DNA of 64,000 bases from Sphingomonas lenta. Lineage in GTDB: Bacteria; Pseudomonadota; Alphaproteobacteria; Sphingomonadales; Sphingomonadaceae. Positions 24,955-35,101 of the stretch are shown in pieces (position 1 is the stretch's first letter; each line of letters begins with the position of its first letter). The position numbers were made by a program, and so were the translations under genes. The notes beneath the pieces are model-generated. The model ran no database searches, had not been told where the DNA came from, and saw only the letters and a program-made list of their open reading frames with translations. The stretch spans positions 744,001-808,000 of the forward strand of contig NZ_NSLI01000002.1 in assembly GCF_002288825.1 (NCBI RefSeq). Direction: 5' to 3'.

Positions 24955-27894
24955 ATGCTGTCCGTCGCGAGCGTGCGCTCGGCCAAGGGGGCGAGCGCCT
25001 ATTTCGCCGCCGACAACTACTACACCGCGGGCGTCGACGCGCCCGCGGGTGAGTGGTTCGGCAAGGGAGCCGAGGCGCTCGGGCTCACCGGCGAAGTCGA
25101 CCAGCAGCGCTTCGAGGCGCTGCTGAAAGGCGAACTGCCGGACGGTTCGCGTGTGGGCACGCCCGACCGCCACCGGGCCGGCATCGACCTCACCTTCTCG
25201 CTGCCCAAGAGCTGGTCGTTGCTGGCGCTCGTCGGTGGCGACCGGCGCATCGTCGACGCGTATCGCGAAGCCGTGAGGGACACGCTCCGCTGGGCCGAGC
25301 GGAACGCGGCGGAGACCCGGATGGAGGTGCGCGGGCGCGAGCGCGTGGTGTCGACGGGCAATCTCGTGACCGCATTATTCGAACACGACACCAGCCGGGC
25401 GAAGGACCCGCAGGCCCATATCCACGCCGTGATCGCGAACGTGACCCAAGGACCAGACGGGAAGTGGCGCGCGCTCCACAACGAAAAGCTCTGGAGCCTG
25501 AACACGCTCCTGAACTCGATCGCGATGGCGAGCTTTCGCGAGCGCGTAGAGGCGCTCGGTTATGACGTCGGCGACCGGTCGAAGCACGGCAACTTCGAGG
25601 CGGCCGGCTTCACGCGCAACGCCCTCATGGCGTACTCCACCAGGCGGCAGCAGATCCTGGCCAAGGTCGCCGAGATGACAACGCGATCGCCCGCAGCATA
25701 CGACGCGGCCACGCTGATGACGCGGCCCAGGAAGGAGCCCGCCGGGGACCGCGTGGCGCTCGTCGAGGCATGGCGGGCCAGCGCCGCCGAGGCCGGTCTC
25801 GACCTCCCCGCCAGGGTCGCCGAGGCGACCGCGCGCATGGCCGCCCCGCCCTCCCCTTGGGAACGACTGGCGAGCGCCGCGGGCGCCGTCGCGGAACGCG
25901 GGCGGGCGCTGTTCGAGCGGCTGGGCGAGCGGCTCGGGCTGGCGTCCTCTGACCCGTACCTGCCGCGTTCGATGCAGGGCATGAGCGCGTTAGCGGTCGG
26001 CGCGGCGCACGCGGTCGCGTCCGCGCTGCGTCACCTTGAGCAGCGCGAGGCGGCATTCCTTCGGACTGACATCCTCAAGGCGGCGCTCGACACGGGACTG
26101 CCCGTCACGATCGACACCGTCGAGAGCCGTGTGGCGACGCTGGAGCGGTCCCGCCAGCTCGTGCGCGGCGATGGGCGGCGCGGCTCGATGATGACCACCG
26201 CCCAGGCGCTCGACGTCGAGCGGCGCATTCTCAGCGAGGTGGATATCGGGCGTGGGTCGGGCCGAGCGTTCGTTTCCGCCGACGGCGCCCCGTCGCTGCT
26301 CGCCGAGGCGGCGCGCGAGCGATCCGGAATCACCCTCAACCCCGGACAGAGCGCGGCCGGCCTGATGCTGCTCGCCTCGCCCGACCGCATCATCGCGATC
26401 CAGGGCGTGGCCGGCGCAGGCAAGAGCAGCGTGCTGGCGCCCGTAGCCGAGATCATCACGCGCGATGCTGGGAGGGTGCTCGGCCTCGCGGTCCAGAACA
26501 CGCTTGTCCAGATGCTCCAGCGCGAGACGGGCATCCCGTCCATGACCGTCGCCCGCTTCCTGAAGGCCCACGAGAGGCTCCTGGGCGATGCTCCGGATCG
26601 CGCGGCTCTCGCCGCCGCCGCGCGCCGCGATCTCGGGGGTGCTGCGATACTCGTCGACGAAGCCTCCATGCTGTCGAACACCGACCAGGAGAAGCTCGTC
26701 CGGCTCGCCAACCTGATCGGGGTCGGGCGCATGGCGTTCGTGGGCGACGCGCGCCAGCTCGGCGCGGTCGACGCGGGCAAGCCGTTCTCCGTCATGCAGC
26801 AGGCAGGCGCGCCCACCGCGCAGATGAGCGAGAACCTGCGCGCCCGCGGCGACGCGATCCGGACTGCGGCGGCGGCGGCGCAGATCGGCGCGGTCGACCG
26901 TGCGATGGAGGCGCTGAGGCCCTTCACGGTCGAGGCGCCCGGGCGCGGCAGCCAGGAAGCGGCGGAACGCTGGCTGGCGCTTCCGCCCGAGGAACGGGCG
27001 AGCACCGCGATCTACGCGTCCGGTCGGCGGCTTCGGGGCGAGGTGAACCGGGCCGTGCAGGACGGGCTCCTCGCGCGCGGCGAGATCGGGCCGGGCAGCA
27101 TCAAGCTCCAGGTGCTCGATCGGGTGAGCCTGACGAACGAGGAGCTACGCTACGTGCAGAGCTATCAGCCGGGCCAGGTAGTCGAGATCGCGCAGGCGCA
27201 ACGAGGACAGCGGCTGCCGCGGGCGAAGGCGACGGTGGAGCGCGTCGACGGGAAGCGCGGGACGGTGACGCTGCGCTTGTCGGGCGGGCGCGAACGGACC
27301 TTCCGGCCCGCCAAGCTTCGCGCCCGCGATGGTGAGACCCCGATCCAGCTCTACGAGCGCAAGGAGCTGGAGCTGCGCGAAAAGGACCGCATCCGCTGGA
27401 CGGCGAACGACCACGATCGCGGCCTGTTCAACGCCGACCAGGCGCGGGTGCTCGCGATCGGAACGAGGCGGGTCACCGTCGAGACGTCGCTCGGCGTGAG
27501 GGTCGCCCTGCCCCGCGACGATCCTATGCTCCAGCGGCTCGACCTCGCCTACGCGCTGAACGCCCACATGGCCCAGGGGCTCACCTCCGATCGCGGCATC
27601 GCCGTCATGGAGACGCGCGACACCAAGCTCGTGAACCAGCAGACATTCCTGGTCACCGTGACGAGATTGCGCGACGCGCTCACGCTCGTGGTGGACCGCG
27701 CCGGCAACCTGGAGCGGCAGCTCGCGCGCAATCCGGGTGGGAAGACATCAGCGCTGGAGACCACGGGCGACATCCGGGAAGCGCGGCTGCCCGGTTCCGG
27801 GCGAGGAGATCAAGCCAACCCAAGGCGGTTGCCACCGGAGAAGGCGATCGACCCGGACCAGGGTCGGTCGAAGCCGTACGAGATCGGCATCTAA
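24955..27894 (+). CDS. MobF-family relaxase-helicase (TraA/TraI-like)
   Basis: A 979-aa relaxase that nicks oriT and unwinds DNA for transfer. The N-terminal TrwC domain has catalytic tyrosines in NYYTAG (residues 22-23) and the metal-binding histidine cluster DPQAHIHAVIAN (155 and 157). The C-terminal RecD-like helicase has Walker A GVAGAGKSSV (about residue 485), Walker B AAILVDEASMLS, and a late motif LNAHMAQGLTSDRGIAVMETRD-type segment. Length is normal for MobF. It follows traD by 9 bp. The tail (SKPYEIGI) ends 190 bp before the sugar locus. Confidence 0.93.
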   Translation: MLSVASVRSAKGASAYFAADNYYTAGVDAPAGEWFGKGAEALGLTGEVDQQRFEALLKGELPDGSRVGTPDRHRAGIDLTFSLPKSWSLLALVGGDRRIVDAYREAVRDTLRWAERNAAETRMEVRGRERVVSTGNLVTALFEHDTSRAKDPQAHIHAVIANVTQGPDGKWRALHNEKLWSLNTLLNSIAMASFRERVEALGYDVGDRSKHGNFEAAGFTRNALMAYSTRRQQILAKVAEMTTRSPAAYDAATLMTRPRKEPAGDRVALVEAWRASAAEAGLDLPARVAEATARMAAPPSPWERLASAAGAVAERGRALFERLGERLGLASSDPYLPRSMQGMSALAVGAAHAVASALRHLEQREAAFLRTDILKAALDTGLPVTIDTVESRVATLERSRQLVRGDGRRGSMMTTAQALDVERRILSEVDIGRGSGRAFVSADGAPSLLAEAARERSGITLNPGQSAAGLMLLASPDRIIAIQGVAGAGKSSVLAPVAEIITRDAGRVLGLAVQNTLVQMLQRETGIPSMTVARFLKAHERLLGDAPDRAALAAAARRDLGGAAILVDEASMLSNTDQEKLVRLANLIGVGRMAFVGDARQLGAVDAGKPFSVMQQAGAPTAQMSENLRARGDAIRTAAAAAQIGAVDRAMEALRPFTVEAPGRGSQEAAERWLALPPEERASTAIYASGRRLRGEVNRAVQDGLLARGEIGPGSIKLQVLDRVSLTNEELRYVQSYQPGQVVEIAQAQRGQRLPRAKATVERVDGKRGTVTLRLSGGRERTFRPAKLRARDGETPIQLYERKELELREKDRIRWTANDHDRGLFNADQARVLAIGTRRVTVETSLGVRVALPRDDPMLQRLDLAYALNAHMAQGLTSDRGIAVMETRDTKLVNQQTFLVTVTRLRDALTLVVDRAGNLERQLARNPGGKTSALETTGDIREARLPGSGRGDQANPRRLPPEKAIDPDQGRSKPYEIGI

Positions 27895-28024
27895 CGTGGG
27901 CGGATCGCGTCGCGCATTCCACAGGGCCACAGTGCCAAAATTCGTACAGCGCCATCTCCGCAAATTTTTAGCTGACAGACCCACAATCAGCTGCTTTCGG
28001 CTTCTTCTTGCTTTTCCCAGACTA

Positions 28025-28037
28025 GACACTCGTTCAG
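28025..28037. repeat. 13-bp direct repeat, left copy
   Basis: The sequence GACACTCGTTCAG occurs here and again at 50,819-50,831 in the same orientation. The two copies flank the mannose-glycan locus, 49 bp before its first gene end and 55 bp after its last gene end. Many 13-base matches are expected by chance in 64 kb, so the position, not the length, is the only reason to list it. Confidence 0.25.
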
Positions 28038-28085
28038 CTTAGCGCACAGACCTACGGATGAGCACTTGCTCCGCGATTTTCTCGA

Positions 28086-28907
28086 TCAGAGCCGCCTATC
28101 GCCCGAATAGGCAAACAGCAGGTACGCGTCTCCGTCCGCCTCGACGCGCTCGCTGCCGGTCACCGTCACGCACTCGCCGGCCTGGAAGCGCACGCCCGCG
28201 ACCTTGCCCTCGCCGGTGATCGGGACGAGCCACGCCGTGGCATCTTCCGGCAACGTCACCTCACGCCCGCCGCGCCAGCGTTCTAGGACGAACTTCGGCC
28301 CTTCCACTAGGATCGTGCGGCCAGCCTCCACCTCGCCGGGCGCGGTGATAGGCTCGTAGGGCACGGGATCAGACACTGCGATTTCGTCGTCCAGGTGCAG
28401 CTCGCGCGGTCGACCATAGTCGTAGAGACGGTAGGTCGTCTCCGAGTTCTGCTGCACCTCGATGAGCGTAATGCCCGCCCCGATCGCGTGGATGGTGCCG
28501 CTCGCGGAGTAGTAGAAGTCGCCCGCCTTGACCGGCTTCCAGTCTAGCAAGCCTTCGATCGACCCGTCCAGCGCCGCCGCTCGCAAGGTGTCGCGGTCGA
28601 CGGGCTTCTTGGTGCCGAGCGCGATCGTCGAGTCAGGCTCGGCGGTCAGGATCGTCCAGCACTCGTCCTTGCCGCGCGAGAGGCCGCGGGCGTGCGCTTG
28701 TTCGTCGTCGGGGTGGACCTGCACCGACAGCTTCTCGCCCGTGAACAGATACTTGATTAAGAGGTCGGGTGCGCTGTTGCCGGGCTCCTGGAACCACACT
28801 TCGCCTACCGGCTCCGCGTCCGGCGCGGAGTCGGGGAAGCCGGGGAACAGCTGGTGGCGCCCCCAAAGCTTCTCGACGCGGTGGGTCCGGAGCTTGACGG
28901 CGGGCAT
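28086..28907 (-). CDS. manA: Class I mannose-6-phosphate isomerase
   Basis: A cupin-fold zinc isomerase, 273 aa, interconverting mannose 6-phosphate and fructose 6-phosphate. The zinc-site segments are QVHPDDEQA and SASGTIHAIGAGITLIEVQQNSETTYRLYDYGR, and GKDECWTIL is conserved. It is shorter than the E. coli enzyme, like the small class I forms of many alphaproteobacteria and Gram-positives. It follows the TonB-receptor gene by 2 bp. In the locus it links freed mannose, after phosphorylation by the ROK kinase, to glycolysis. Confidence 0.92.
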   Translation of the reverse strand: MPAVKLRTHRVEKLWGRHQLFPGFPDSAPDAEPVGEVWFQEPGNSAPDLLIKYLFTGEKLSVQVHPDDEQAHARGLSRGKDECWTILTAEPDSTIALGTKKPVDRDTLRAAALDGSIEGLLDWKPVKAGDFYYSASGTIHAIGAGITLIEVQQNSETTYRLYDYGRPRELHLDDEIAVSDPVPYEPITAPGEVEAGRTILVEGPKFVLERWRGGREVTLPEDATAWLVPITGEGKVAGVRFQAGECVTVTGSERVEADGDAYLLFAYSGDRRL

Positions 28908-28909
28908 TC

Positions 28910-31669
28910 TCAGAACCGGACCCGCACTCCAAGCGCATAACGGCGTTCGTTAATCTGCAGGTCCCGCAGACGGCTTGACACATCCGTGTACCGGATCTCC
29001 TTGGTATTCAGAAGGTTAGCCCCTTCCAGCACGAGCGTGAGGTTACGGTTGAACTCGTAGCTGATCGACGCATCGAGAAAGCCGTTGGCCGCGATGTATT
29101 CGAACAGGCCGATGCCCTGAACCGAGTTGCCGCCCTCGCCGGTCAGGGCATAGCGGCTCCGCCAATTATACGCCGCCCGAGCGGAGAGGCCGTCGCGCTC
29201 GTAGAAGCCAACGATGTTGTACTGATGGCGCGAAAGGCGGAAGATCGGCGTTCCGCTGTCAGTATCGGCGTCCGAAAAGGTGTAGTTGGCGATCACGCCG
29301 AAGCCGCCGAGGAATCCCGGTAGGAAGTCGAACCCCTGCTGGACACCGACCTCGAAACCCTTGATCGTTGCTCCGCCGGCGTTGAAGGGCCGTGTGATCA
29401 GGAAATCGGTTCCGCCGTCGAAGCGCACCGCGCCCGGAATCTGGCCGACCGACGTCTGCAGCGAGACGAAGTTGGCCACGTCCTTGTAGAAGCCTGCGAT
29501 TGACAGGAGGCCCGTCCTCGACGTGTACCACTCCAATGAGACGTCGTACTGGTCCGCGCGGAACGGATTGAGCTGCGGGTTGCCCGTCGTCGCGGTACCC
29601 GACGATTGGTTGATGACCGCGCCCGCGGAGAGCTGGCCGATGTCCGGCCGCTCGATGACCTTGGCGCCCGCAAAGCGGAGCACCACGTCCGGCGTCAGGC
29701 GGAACTGCAGGTTCACCGCCGGCAACCAGTCCTCATAGTCGTTCTCGACCGTGATGGGCGTGACAGTCGTTCCGGCGGTCACCAGTCCGGAGGAGTCGAG
29801 ACGCGTGCGGACATAGCGCACGCCGATGTTGCTCTGCACCGCGACGGATCCGATCGCGCCCTCCAGCTCCGCCAAGGCGTAGGCCGCGTCCGTGTCTTCC
29901 TTGATGTCCGACTGCTCGGGGTTCGAGTTCACGCGGCCACCGAAGTCGCGCGTGTTGAGCAGGTCGATGAACTGGCTGGAGCCGAAACGGGGATCGCCCT
30001 CGTCGTAATCGGCCACAAGCCACGAACGAGGAAAGTTGCCCCCGAAATTCGCGAACACGCCGTCGCCGAACGGGAAAGGGGCGAGAAAGGTAGACAGAGG
30101 CTCTTCGGCTACGGTCCGGCGTCGCCCGGTCGCCTGGTCGAAAAAGGCCGGGTTTCGCGCGTTGGTGGCCACATTGGCCGCCTGCAACACCCGATAACGG
30201 ATATCACGCCGGGTGAGGCGCGCACCGCCCGCGATGCGGCGAAAAATGCCTGCGTCCAGATCGTAACCAACATCCACCTTTCCCACATATTCGCTGGTAT
30301 CCTGGTCGAACACGCGGTCGAGCGTCAGGTCCGAGACGAAGAGCGACGGGGTCGTGAGATCGTACGGCGTCCCGTTCGGGTTAGTCAGCACCACTTCCGG
30401 CGGAACGTCGTTCCCGCGGAAGCGGTACGACACCGTGGCGTTCGTCGCCCCCTGGAACCGGAAGAACTGGGACGTGAAGCTGCGATCGGCGTAGGAGTAG
30501 TTGCCGTCCACCTCCACGGTCAAACGGTCGTTCAACCAGCGGGCGTTACCGCCGATCAGGTAGGTTTCGTTGACGTCCGGCTCGTAGCGCCCGTCCACCC
30601 GAACCGCCTGGTTGTTGTAGGTGGCGCCGAGAAGCGACCCGTTCTCGTCGATCTGCAGGCTGCCCGGCACGAACGCCGTGGCGTTGTTGGTAAACAGCGT
30701 CTGGAAGAAGTGGTTGCGGATCACGTTTTCGAAGCGGCTGTAGTTGCCGTCGATCCGCAACTCCAACTCGCTCGACGGACGCCACTGGACAGTACCGTCG
30801 ACGCCGTACCGCGTGCGGGTGTCGTTGGAGGTCCGGAACCGGAGGTCGACCGGGCGCAGCACGTCGGTCGTGACGCCATCCGCGTTAAAATCGAACCCGG
30901 TCTGGCGATTGACGTTGAGCCGCTGCCAGCCGCCGAGCGACTGGAAGAAGTCGGTCCGGGGACGCCGCTGGGAGAAGTTGGCCGCGACGGAAACGCCCAA
31001 TGTGCCGTCGGCGAACTGGTCCGCGAAGAACAATGACGCGCGCGGGTCAGCACGCTCGGCATACTCGTTCAGCAACAGCTCGCCCGCGACGGAGATGGTC
31101 CGCTCCTTCAGATCGAGCGGCTTGCGCGTGACGAGGTTGACATAGCCGCCGAGCGAGCCTTCGATGTTCGACGCGACGGGCGTCTTGAACACCTCCACCG
31201 CCTGAAAGAACTCGGCGGCGAGATTGCGGAAGTCGACATCGCGCGCGGAGACGCCCTCCGTACGCGTACCGAGCCCGAGCCGCCCGTTGATGGACGTCTG
31301 CGAGCTGAGGCCGCGGATGTTGATGCCGAAGCCTTCACCGCGATCGCGGGTGATCTGGACGCCCGTCACGCGCTGCATCGATTCGGCAATGTTGTCGTCG
31401 GGCAGCTTGCCGATGTCCTCCGCGGTGATGACGTCGAGAATTTGGCTGGCCTCGCGTTTCCGCGCGACCGAACTCGCCAGGCTCTGCCTGATGCCGGTCA
31501 CGACGATGTCGCCCGGCACTGCACCGCCCGGATCCTGCGTGGGATCGGCAGGGCTCGGCTGCGGATCAGCCGACACTTCCTGCGCGAAGGCGAGTTGCGG
31601 CGCAGCGACTGCCGATAGCGCGAATAGGCACACTGACACGGACAGGCGGCGGACGCGCTGCGGCTTCAT
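28910..31669 (-). CDS. TonB-dependent receptor (TonB-Xanth-Caul type)
   Basis: A 919-aa outer-membrane transporter, probably for oligosaccharides. A signal peptide ends at LAFAQ; the plug begins DIVVTGIRQSLASSVARKREASQILDVITAEDIGKLPDDNIAESMQRVTGVQI-type sequence, which is characteristic of the large TIGR01782 family. The beta-barrel ends in the expected aromatic residue (VRVRF). It is first in an operon with manA and is preceded by a palindromic operator (31,711-31,729). A TTGACA hexamer on the minus strand (31,742-31,747) lies just upstream of that site. Confidence 0.93.
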   Translation of the reverse strand: MKPQRVRRLSVSVCLFALSAVAAPQLAFAQEVSADPQPSPADPTQDPGGAVPGDIVVTGIRQSLASSVARKREASQILDVITAEDIGKLPDDNIAESMQRVTGVQITRDRGEGFGINIRGLSSQTSINGRLGLGTRTEGVSARDVDFRNLAAEFFQAVEVFKTPVASNIEGSLGGYVNLVTRKPLDLKERTISVAGELLLNEYAERADPRASLFFADQFADGTLGVSVAANFSQRRPRTDFFQSLGGWQRLNVNRQTGFDFNADGVTTDVLRPVDLRFRTSNDTRTRYGVDGTVQWRPSSELELRIDGNYSRFENVIRNHFFQTLFTNNATAFVPGSLQIDENGSLLGATYNNQAVRVDGRYEPDVNETYLIGGNARWLNDRLTVEVDGNYSYADRSFTSQFFRFQGATNATVSYRFRGNDVPPEVVLTNPNGTPYDLTTPSLFVSDLTLDRVFDQDTSEYVGKVDVGYDLDAGIFRRIAGGARLTRRDIRYRVLQAANVATNARNPAFFDQATGRRRTVAEEPLSTFLAPFPFGDGVFANFGGNFPRSWLVADYDEGDPRFGSSQFIDLLNTRDFGGRVNSNPEQSDIKEDTDAAYALAELEGAIGSVAVQSNIGVRYVRTRLDSSGLVTAGTTVTPITVENDYEDWLPAVNLQFRLTPDVVLRFAGAKVIERPDIGQLSAGAVINQSSGTATTGNPQLNPFRADQYDVSLEWYTSRTGLLSIAGFYKDVANFVSLQTSVGQIPGAVRFDGGTDFLITRPFNAGGATIKGFEVGVQQGFDFLPGFLGGFGVIANYTFSDADTDSGTPIFRLSRHQYNIVGFYERDGLSARAAYNWRSRYALTGEGGNSVQGIGLFEYIAANGFLDASISYEFNRNLTLVLEGANLLNTKEIRYTDVSSRLRDLQINERRYALGVRVRF

Positions 31670-31710
31670 GGAAACCTCCCCTAGGACTGAGAGCCATTGA
31701 CGGCCCTTAT

Positions 31711-31729
31711 TGGCACTAAATCAGCGCCA
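31711..31729 (-). promoter_or_regulatory. Operator palindrome before TonB receptor
   Basis: TGGCACTAAATCAGCGCCA, an imperfect 19-bp palindrome, lies 42-60 bp upstream of the receptor start. It shares the TGGCRCT...AGYGCCA arms with sites at 31,785, 36,609, 36,708 and 48,404. It sits where the -10 element should be, 12 bp beyond a TTGACA hexamer, so binding would be expected to block transcription. Confidence 0.75.
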
Positions 31730-31784
31730 TTCTAACGACCTTGTCAAGTGGACAAAGCAGAGGAACTCCCAAGTCGCGATTCAA

Positions 31785-31803
31785 CGGCGCTTTCTAAGCG
31801 CCA
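31785..31803 (+). promoter_or_regulatory. Operator palindrome before iclR gene
   Basis: CGGCGCTTTCTAAGCGCCA contains the perfect arms GGCGCTT and AAGCGCC around TCT. It lies 58-76 bp upstream of the IclR-type regulator, in the same intergenic as the site before the TonB receptor. A regulator with its own operator is the usual sign of autoregulation. Confidence 0.7.
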
Positions 31804-31860
31804 GCGCCGCTAAGTTAGGGTCCGCTTGGCAACAAGCCGCGGTTCCGACATGGTGAGAGG

Positions 31861-32610
31861 ATGCAGTCGCTACCGGCGCAACCGAACAACAGCCTGATGC
31901 TTGGCATGGAGTGCCTGCGCGCCATCACCGACGCGCGGCGGCCGATCGGGTCGCGCGAGGTGGCGCGAAGGATGGGCCTGACGCACACGCGCGTGAACCG
32001 GCTACTCGGCACGTTGGCCTATATGGGAATGTTGGAGCGCGACGCCGAGCGCCGCTACCGGCCGGGGCCGGCGCTCCACATGCTGGCCGCGCAGAGCATC
32101 ATGGCGTCGCGGCTGCTACCGGCGGCAATGCCGGTGCTGAAACGGCTCAGCCGCCAAGGCCACACCGTCGCCCTCGGTACGTTGTGGCAGGGCCGGATCT
32201 GCTACTTGTTTCATGAGCGGCCTGGCCAATCGGTGGAGGACGCTATCCTGCGCCACGAGATCTGGCCCGCGGATCAGTCTTCGCTCGGCATCGCGCTGCT
32301 CGCGGCGGGCAAGGAGCCGTTAGACCCGGCCTCGGTACCGTCGGACCCGGTACGCGAGCGCAAGCTCCCCGGCCAGTCACTCTCCGAACTGGTCGAGCAG
32401 GCCAGGGAGCGCGGCTATGCCGAGCTCCGCTTCACCGACGACACCATATCGGTCGGCGTGGCCGTCGGAGCGCCGCCCGTGGCCGGGCTCGGCATCTCCA
32501 GCCAGCACCTCGGGCACGAGTTCGTGCCGCGCATCGCGGCGACGCTTCACGAAGCGGCCGCCGAGATCCTGGACCGTATGAGCAGCGACGACGGCGAGCC
32601 TCAAGAATAG
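31861..32610 (+). CDS. IclR-family transcriptional regulator
   Basis: A 249-aa regulator with an N-terminal winged HTH (IGSREVARRMGLTHTRVNRLLGTLAYMGML, residues about 29-58) and a C-terminal IclR effector domain (GRICYLFHERPGQSVED, SSLGIALLAAG, GYAELRFTDDTISVGVAVGAP). IclR proteins bind small metabolites and control catabolic operons as repressors or activators. It is the only regulator in the locus, is divergent from the TonB receptor, and its promoter carries one of the shared palindromes. It is therefore the best candidate for the protein that reads them. It overlaps the convergent GH2 gene by 10 bp. Confidence 0.9.
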   Translation: MQSLPAQPNNSLMLGMECLRAITDARRPIGSREVARRMGLTHTRVNRLLGTLAYMGMLERDAERRYRPGPALHMLAAQSIMASRLLPAAMPVLKRLSRQGHTVALGTLWQGRICYLFHERPGQSVEDAILRHEIWPADQSSLGIALLAAGKEPLDPASVPSDPVRERKLPGQSLSELVEQARERGYAELRFTDDTISVGVAVGAPPVAGLGISSQHLGHEFVPRIAATLHEAAAEILDRMSSDDGEPQE

Positions 32611-35069
32611 CTGTCGACGAGGGACATGGGAGTGACCTCTCCGGGAAGCGCGGCCGGCCTTCCGAGATGATCGAGCAGCGAGATCAGCCGTTCCTCGCCG
32701 GGGAAGAGGTCGAACCAGTCGAGGCTCCAGCGCCGGTCACCCGGCTGGCCTAGATGTACGGCGTGCTGGAACGTCTCAGAGCGTACGGACAGCATATCGC
32801 CGTCGCGCGTCACCTCGATCGGCGCGCGGGCTAGGCGCAACGAGCGAGGCGGCGCGAAGAAGCCGGTCGCCTCGCACGCCCGTCTCCCGCCGACGAACAG
32901 CTCCGCACGCAGTACGGTGCGATCGCGACCGATCCGCTCCACCGAGCCGCGCAAGTCGAGCACATCCAGCATTCGCGACGAGCCGGCGTTCATCGCGACT
33001 TCGAGCGTACCGCCTTCCAGCCGCTCCCCCGCGAAGTCGATCAAGCGCCAATCAATGCGTCCCCGCAGCGGCCCCGGCCCGTCATGTGCGACGTGCAGCT
33101 CGACCAGCCCCGAGTCGTTCTCGCGGTAGTTGCCGATGATGCGACGCTCGCCGCCGAGTTGGCGGAGCGACAGAAGGGTGGGCGCGAAGAAGCGGCGAGC
33201 GTGGTGGTGGAGCGCCTTCCACCCGCCGCCGAACTCCAGACTGCTCCACGACGCGACGGGCCAGCAGTCGTTCAGCTGCCAATAGAGCGCGCCGAGCGTG
33301 GTCGGCGACGAGCGGCGGCAGTGCTCGACCGCCGCGCCGACGGCCCAGGCCTGATGCAGCTGCGACAGATAGGCCAGCGATGCGTAGTCGCGTGGGAACC
33401 GGTAGCGCTGGCCCACATAATCGAGGACGACCCCGTTGCCGTTACGGAACTTCTGGTGCGAATCGAACACGGGAGAACCGATGTTCAGTTCCTCCTCTGG
33501 GCAGAAGCTGCGGGCGAGCTCGACCGACGGGTAGCTCTGCATCCCGAACTCGCTGAGGAAGCGGTGACGCGTCGTCCCGAGATGCTCCACAGGCGCGCGG
33601 CGCGCCCATACTTCCCAGTCGTGGGCGTCCTCGCTCGGCGCGGGCTCGCGACCGGGCGGCGTCATCAGCGGCGAGCTGTGAATATAGGGCGTCTCAGGAG
33701 ACAGCGCGGACACCGCCCCGGGCAGCGCGTCGAGGAACACCCGCCGGTAGTTCTCGCCATGTTCGGGCTCCGCCAGCGCCTCGCGGTTCAGAAGCACGAT
33801 CTCGTTGTTGCCGCACCACAACGCCAGCGAGGGGTGGTGGCGCAGGCGGCGCACTTGGTCCTCCGCCTCGCGCCGGACGGACGCGACGAACGCGTCGTCG
33901 CCCGGATAGAGCGTGCACGCGAACATGAAGTCCTGCCAGACCAGCAGCCCCAGCTCGTCGCACAGGTCGAAGAAGGCGTCGTCCTCGTACACGCCCCCGC
34001 CCCAGACGCGCAGCATGTTCATGTGCGCGTCCGCCGCCGCGCGGACGAGCGGCTCCAGCTCGGTGCGACCCAACCCCGCGACGAAGCTGTGCGCGGGGAT
34101 CCAGTTCGCCCCCTTGGCGAAGACGAGGCGGCCGTTCACGCGGAAGCCGAACCGGCCGATCGACCGTCCGTCCTCCGCGGCGACCTCGGCGCCGTCGGAA
34201 TCCATGTCGAGCGACACCGTGCGCAGGCCGATGCGGCGTCGCCAGGCGGGTGTCTCCGCGCCCTGCAGCGAAACTACCACCTCGTACAGAGGCTGATCGC
34301 CCTGCCCCGCCGGCCACCAGAGCCGTGGGTCCGCGACGTTCAGCTCAAGCTCGGACCCTTCCGCCTCCGCGACCACTAGATCGTCCAGCGAAAGGGTCGC
34401 GCGGAACCGCGCGCCGGGATCAAGGCGGTCGAGTTCGGGATGGAGCGCGATCCTGACCCGGCCGGCCTCATGCCGCTGCGCCACCCTCACGCCCGCGATC
34501 CGCGCTCCGTTCCACGCCTCGATCGCCGCCGGACGCCATAGCCCCGCGGTGACGAAGCGGGGCCCCCAGTCCCAGCCGAATTGGCACTGCTCCTTGCGGA
34601 TGCCGACGCAGCCGCCCACCGGGTCGTTGAACTCGCGCGGCGGCCGGAAGGACCGCGCGACCTCGCGGACGCGGCGCATCGCGCTCTCGAAGCGGACCTC
34701 GATCTCGTTCTTGCCAGCCCTCAGCAGGTCGCGCACGTCGACGCGGTGGCGGTGAAACATGTTGTCGGAGCTCAAGGCGACGGCGCCGTTGACCCACACC
34801 TCCGCCACCGTGTCCAGCCCATCGAGCACCAGCTGCACTTGATCGCGCGCGAGAAGCTCGTCGTCGACCGTAAAGGTGCGGACGTAGGTCCAGTCGCGCT
34901 CCTCAATCCACTGGAGCGCCGTTTCGTTGTCGGCCCAGAACGGGTCGGCGATCCTGCCTGCCGCGAGCAGGTCGGTGTGGACGCAGCCCGGCACCCGCCC
35001 CGGCGATCGTTCGGCCGATCCCGCCTCGCCGAACGTCCAGCCGTCTCCGTTCAGATCGATGCGCAGCAT
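32601..35069 (-). CDS. GH2 beta-mannosidase
   Basis: A glycoside hydrolase family 2 enzyme, 822 aa, cleaving terminal beta-linked mannose. The sugar-binding domain is followed by the beta-mannosidase hallmark QFGWDWGPRFVTAG; the acid/base Glu is in WCGNNE (about residue 423) and the nucleophile Glu in SEFGMQS (about 507). NMLRVWGGGVYEDDAFFDLCDELGLLVWQDFMF-type sequence is also diagnostic. No clear signal peptide is visible, so it probably acts on imported oligosaccharides in the cytoplasm or after non-classical periplasmic delivery. It follows the transporter gene by 32 bp. Confidence 0.93.
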   Translation of the reverse strand: MLRIDLNGDGWTFGEAGSAERSPGRVPGCVHTDLLAAGRIADPFWADNETALQWIEERDWTYVRTFTVDDELLARDQVQLVLDGLDTVAEVWVNGAVALSSDNMFHRHRVDVRDLLRAGKNEIEVRFESAMRRVREVARSFRPPREFNDPVGGCVGIRKEQCQFGWDWGPRFVTAGLWRPAAIEAWNGARIAGVRVAQRHEAGRVRIALHPELDRLDPGARFRATLSLDDLVVAEAEGSELELNVADPRLWWPAGQGDQPLYEVVVSLQGAETPAWRRRIGLRTVSLDMDSDGAEVAAEDGRSIGRFGFRVNGRLVFAKGANWIPAHSFVAGLGRTELEPLVRAAADAHMNMLRVWGGGVYEDDAFFDLCDELGLLVWQDFMFACTLYPGDDAFVASVRREAEDQVRRLRHHPSLALWCGNNEIVLLNREALAEPEHGENYRRVFLDALPGAVSALSPETPYIHSSPLMTPPGREPAPSEDAHDWEVWARRAPVEHLGTTRHRFLSEFGMQSYPSVELARSFCPEEELNIGSPVFDSHQKFRNGNGVVLDYVGQRYRFPRDYASLAYLSQLHQAWAVGAAVEHCRRSSPTTLGALYWQLNDCWPVASWSSLEFGGGWKALHHHARRFFAPTLLSLRQLGGERRIIGNYRENDSGLVELHVAHDGPGPLRGRIDWRLIDFAGERLEGGTLEVAMNAGSSRMLDVLDLRGSVERIGRDRTVLRAELFVGGRRACEATGFFAPPRSLRLARAPIEVTRDGDMLSVRSETFQHAVHLGQPGDRRWSLDWFDLFPGEERLISLLDHLGRPAALPGEVTPMSLVDSYS

Positions 35070-35101
35070 CGCCGTTCCTCCCTGTGGGTGTGCAGTTGGG
35101 T

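Noticed and set aside
29606..31036. A 476-codon plus-strand frame within the TonB receptor
   Set aside because: It is the antisense shadow of the receptor barrel; no ribosome site or domain.
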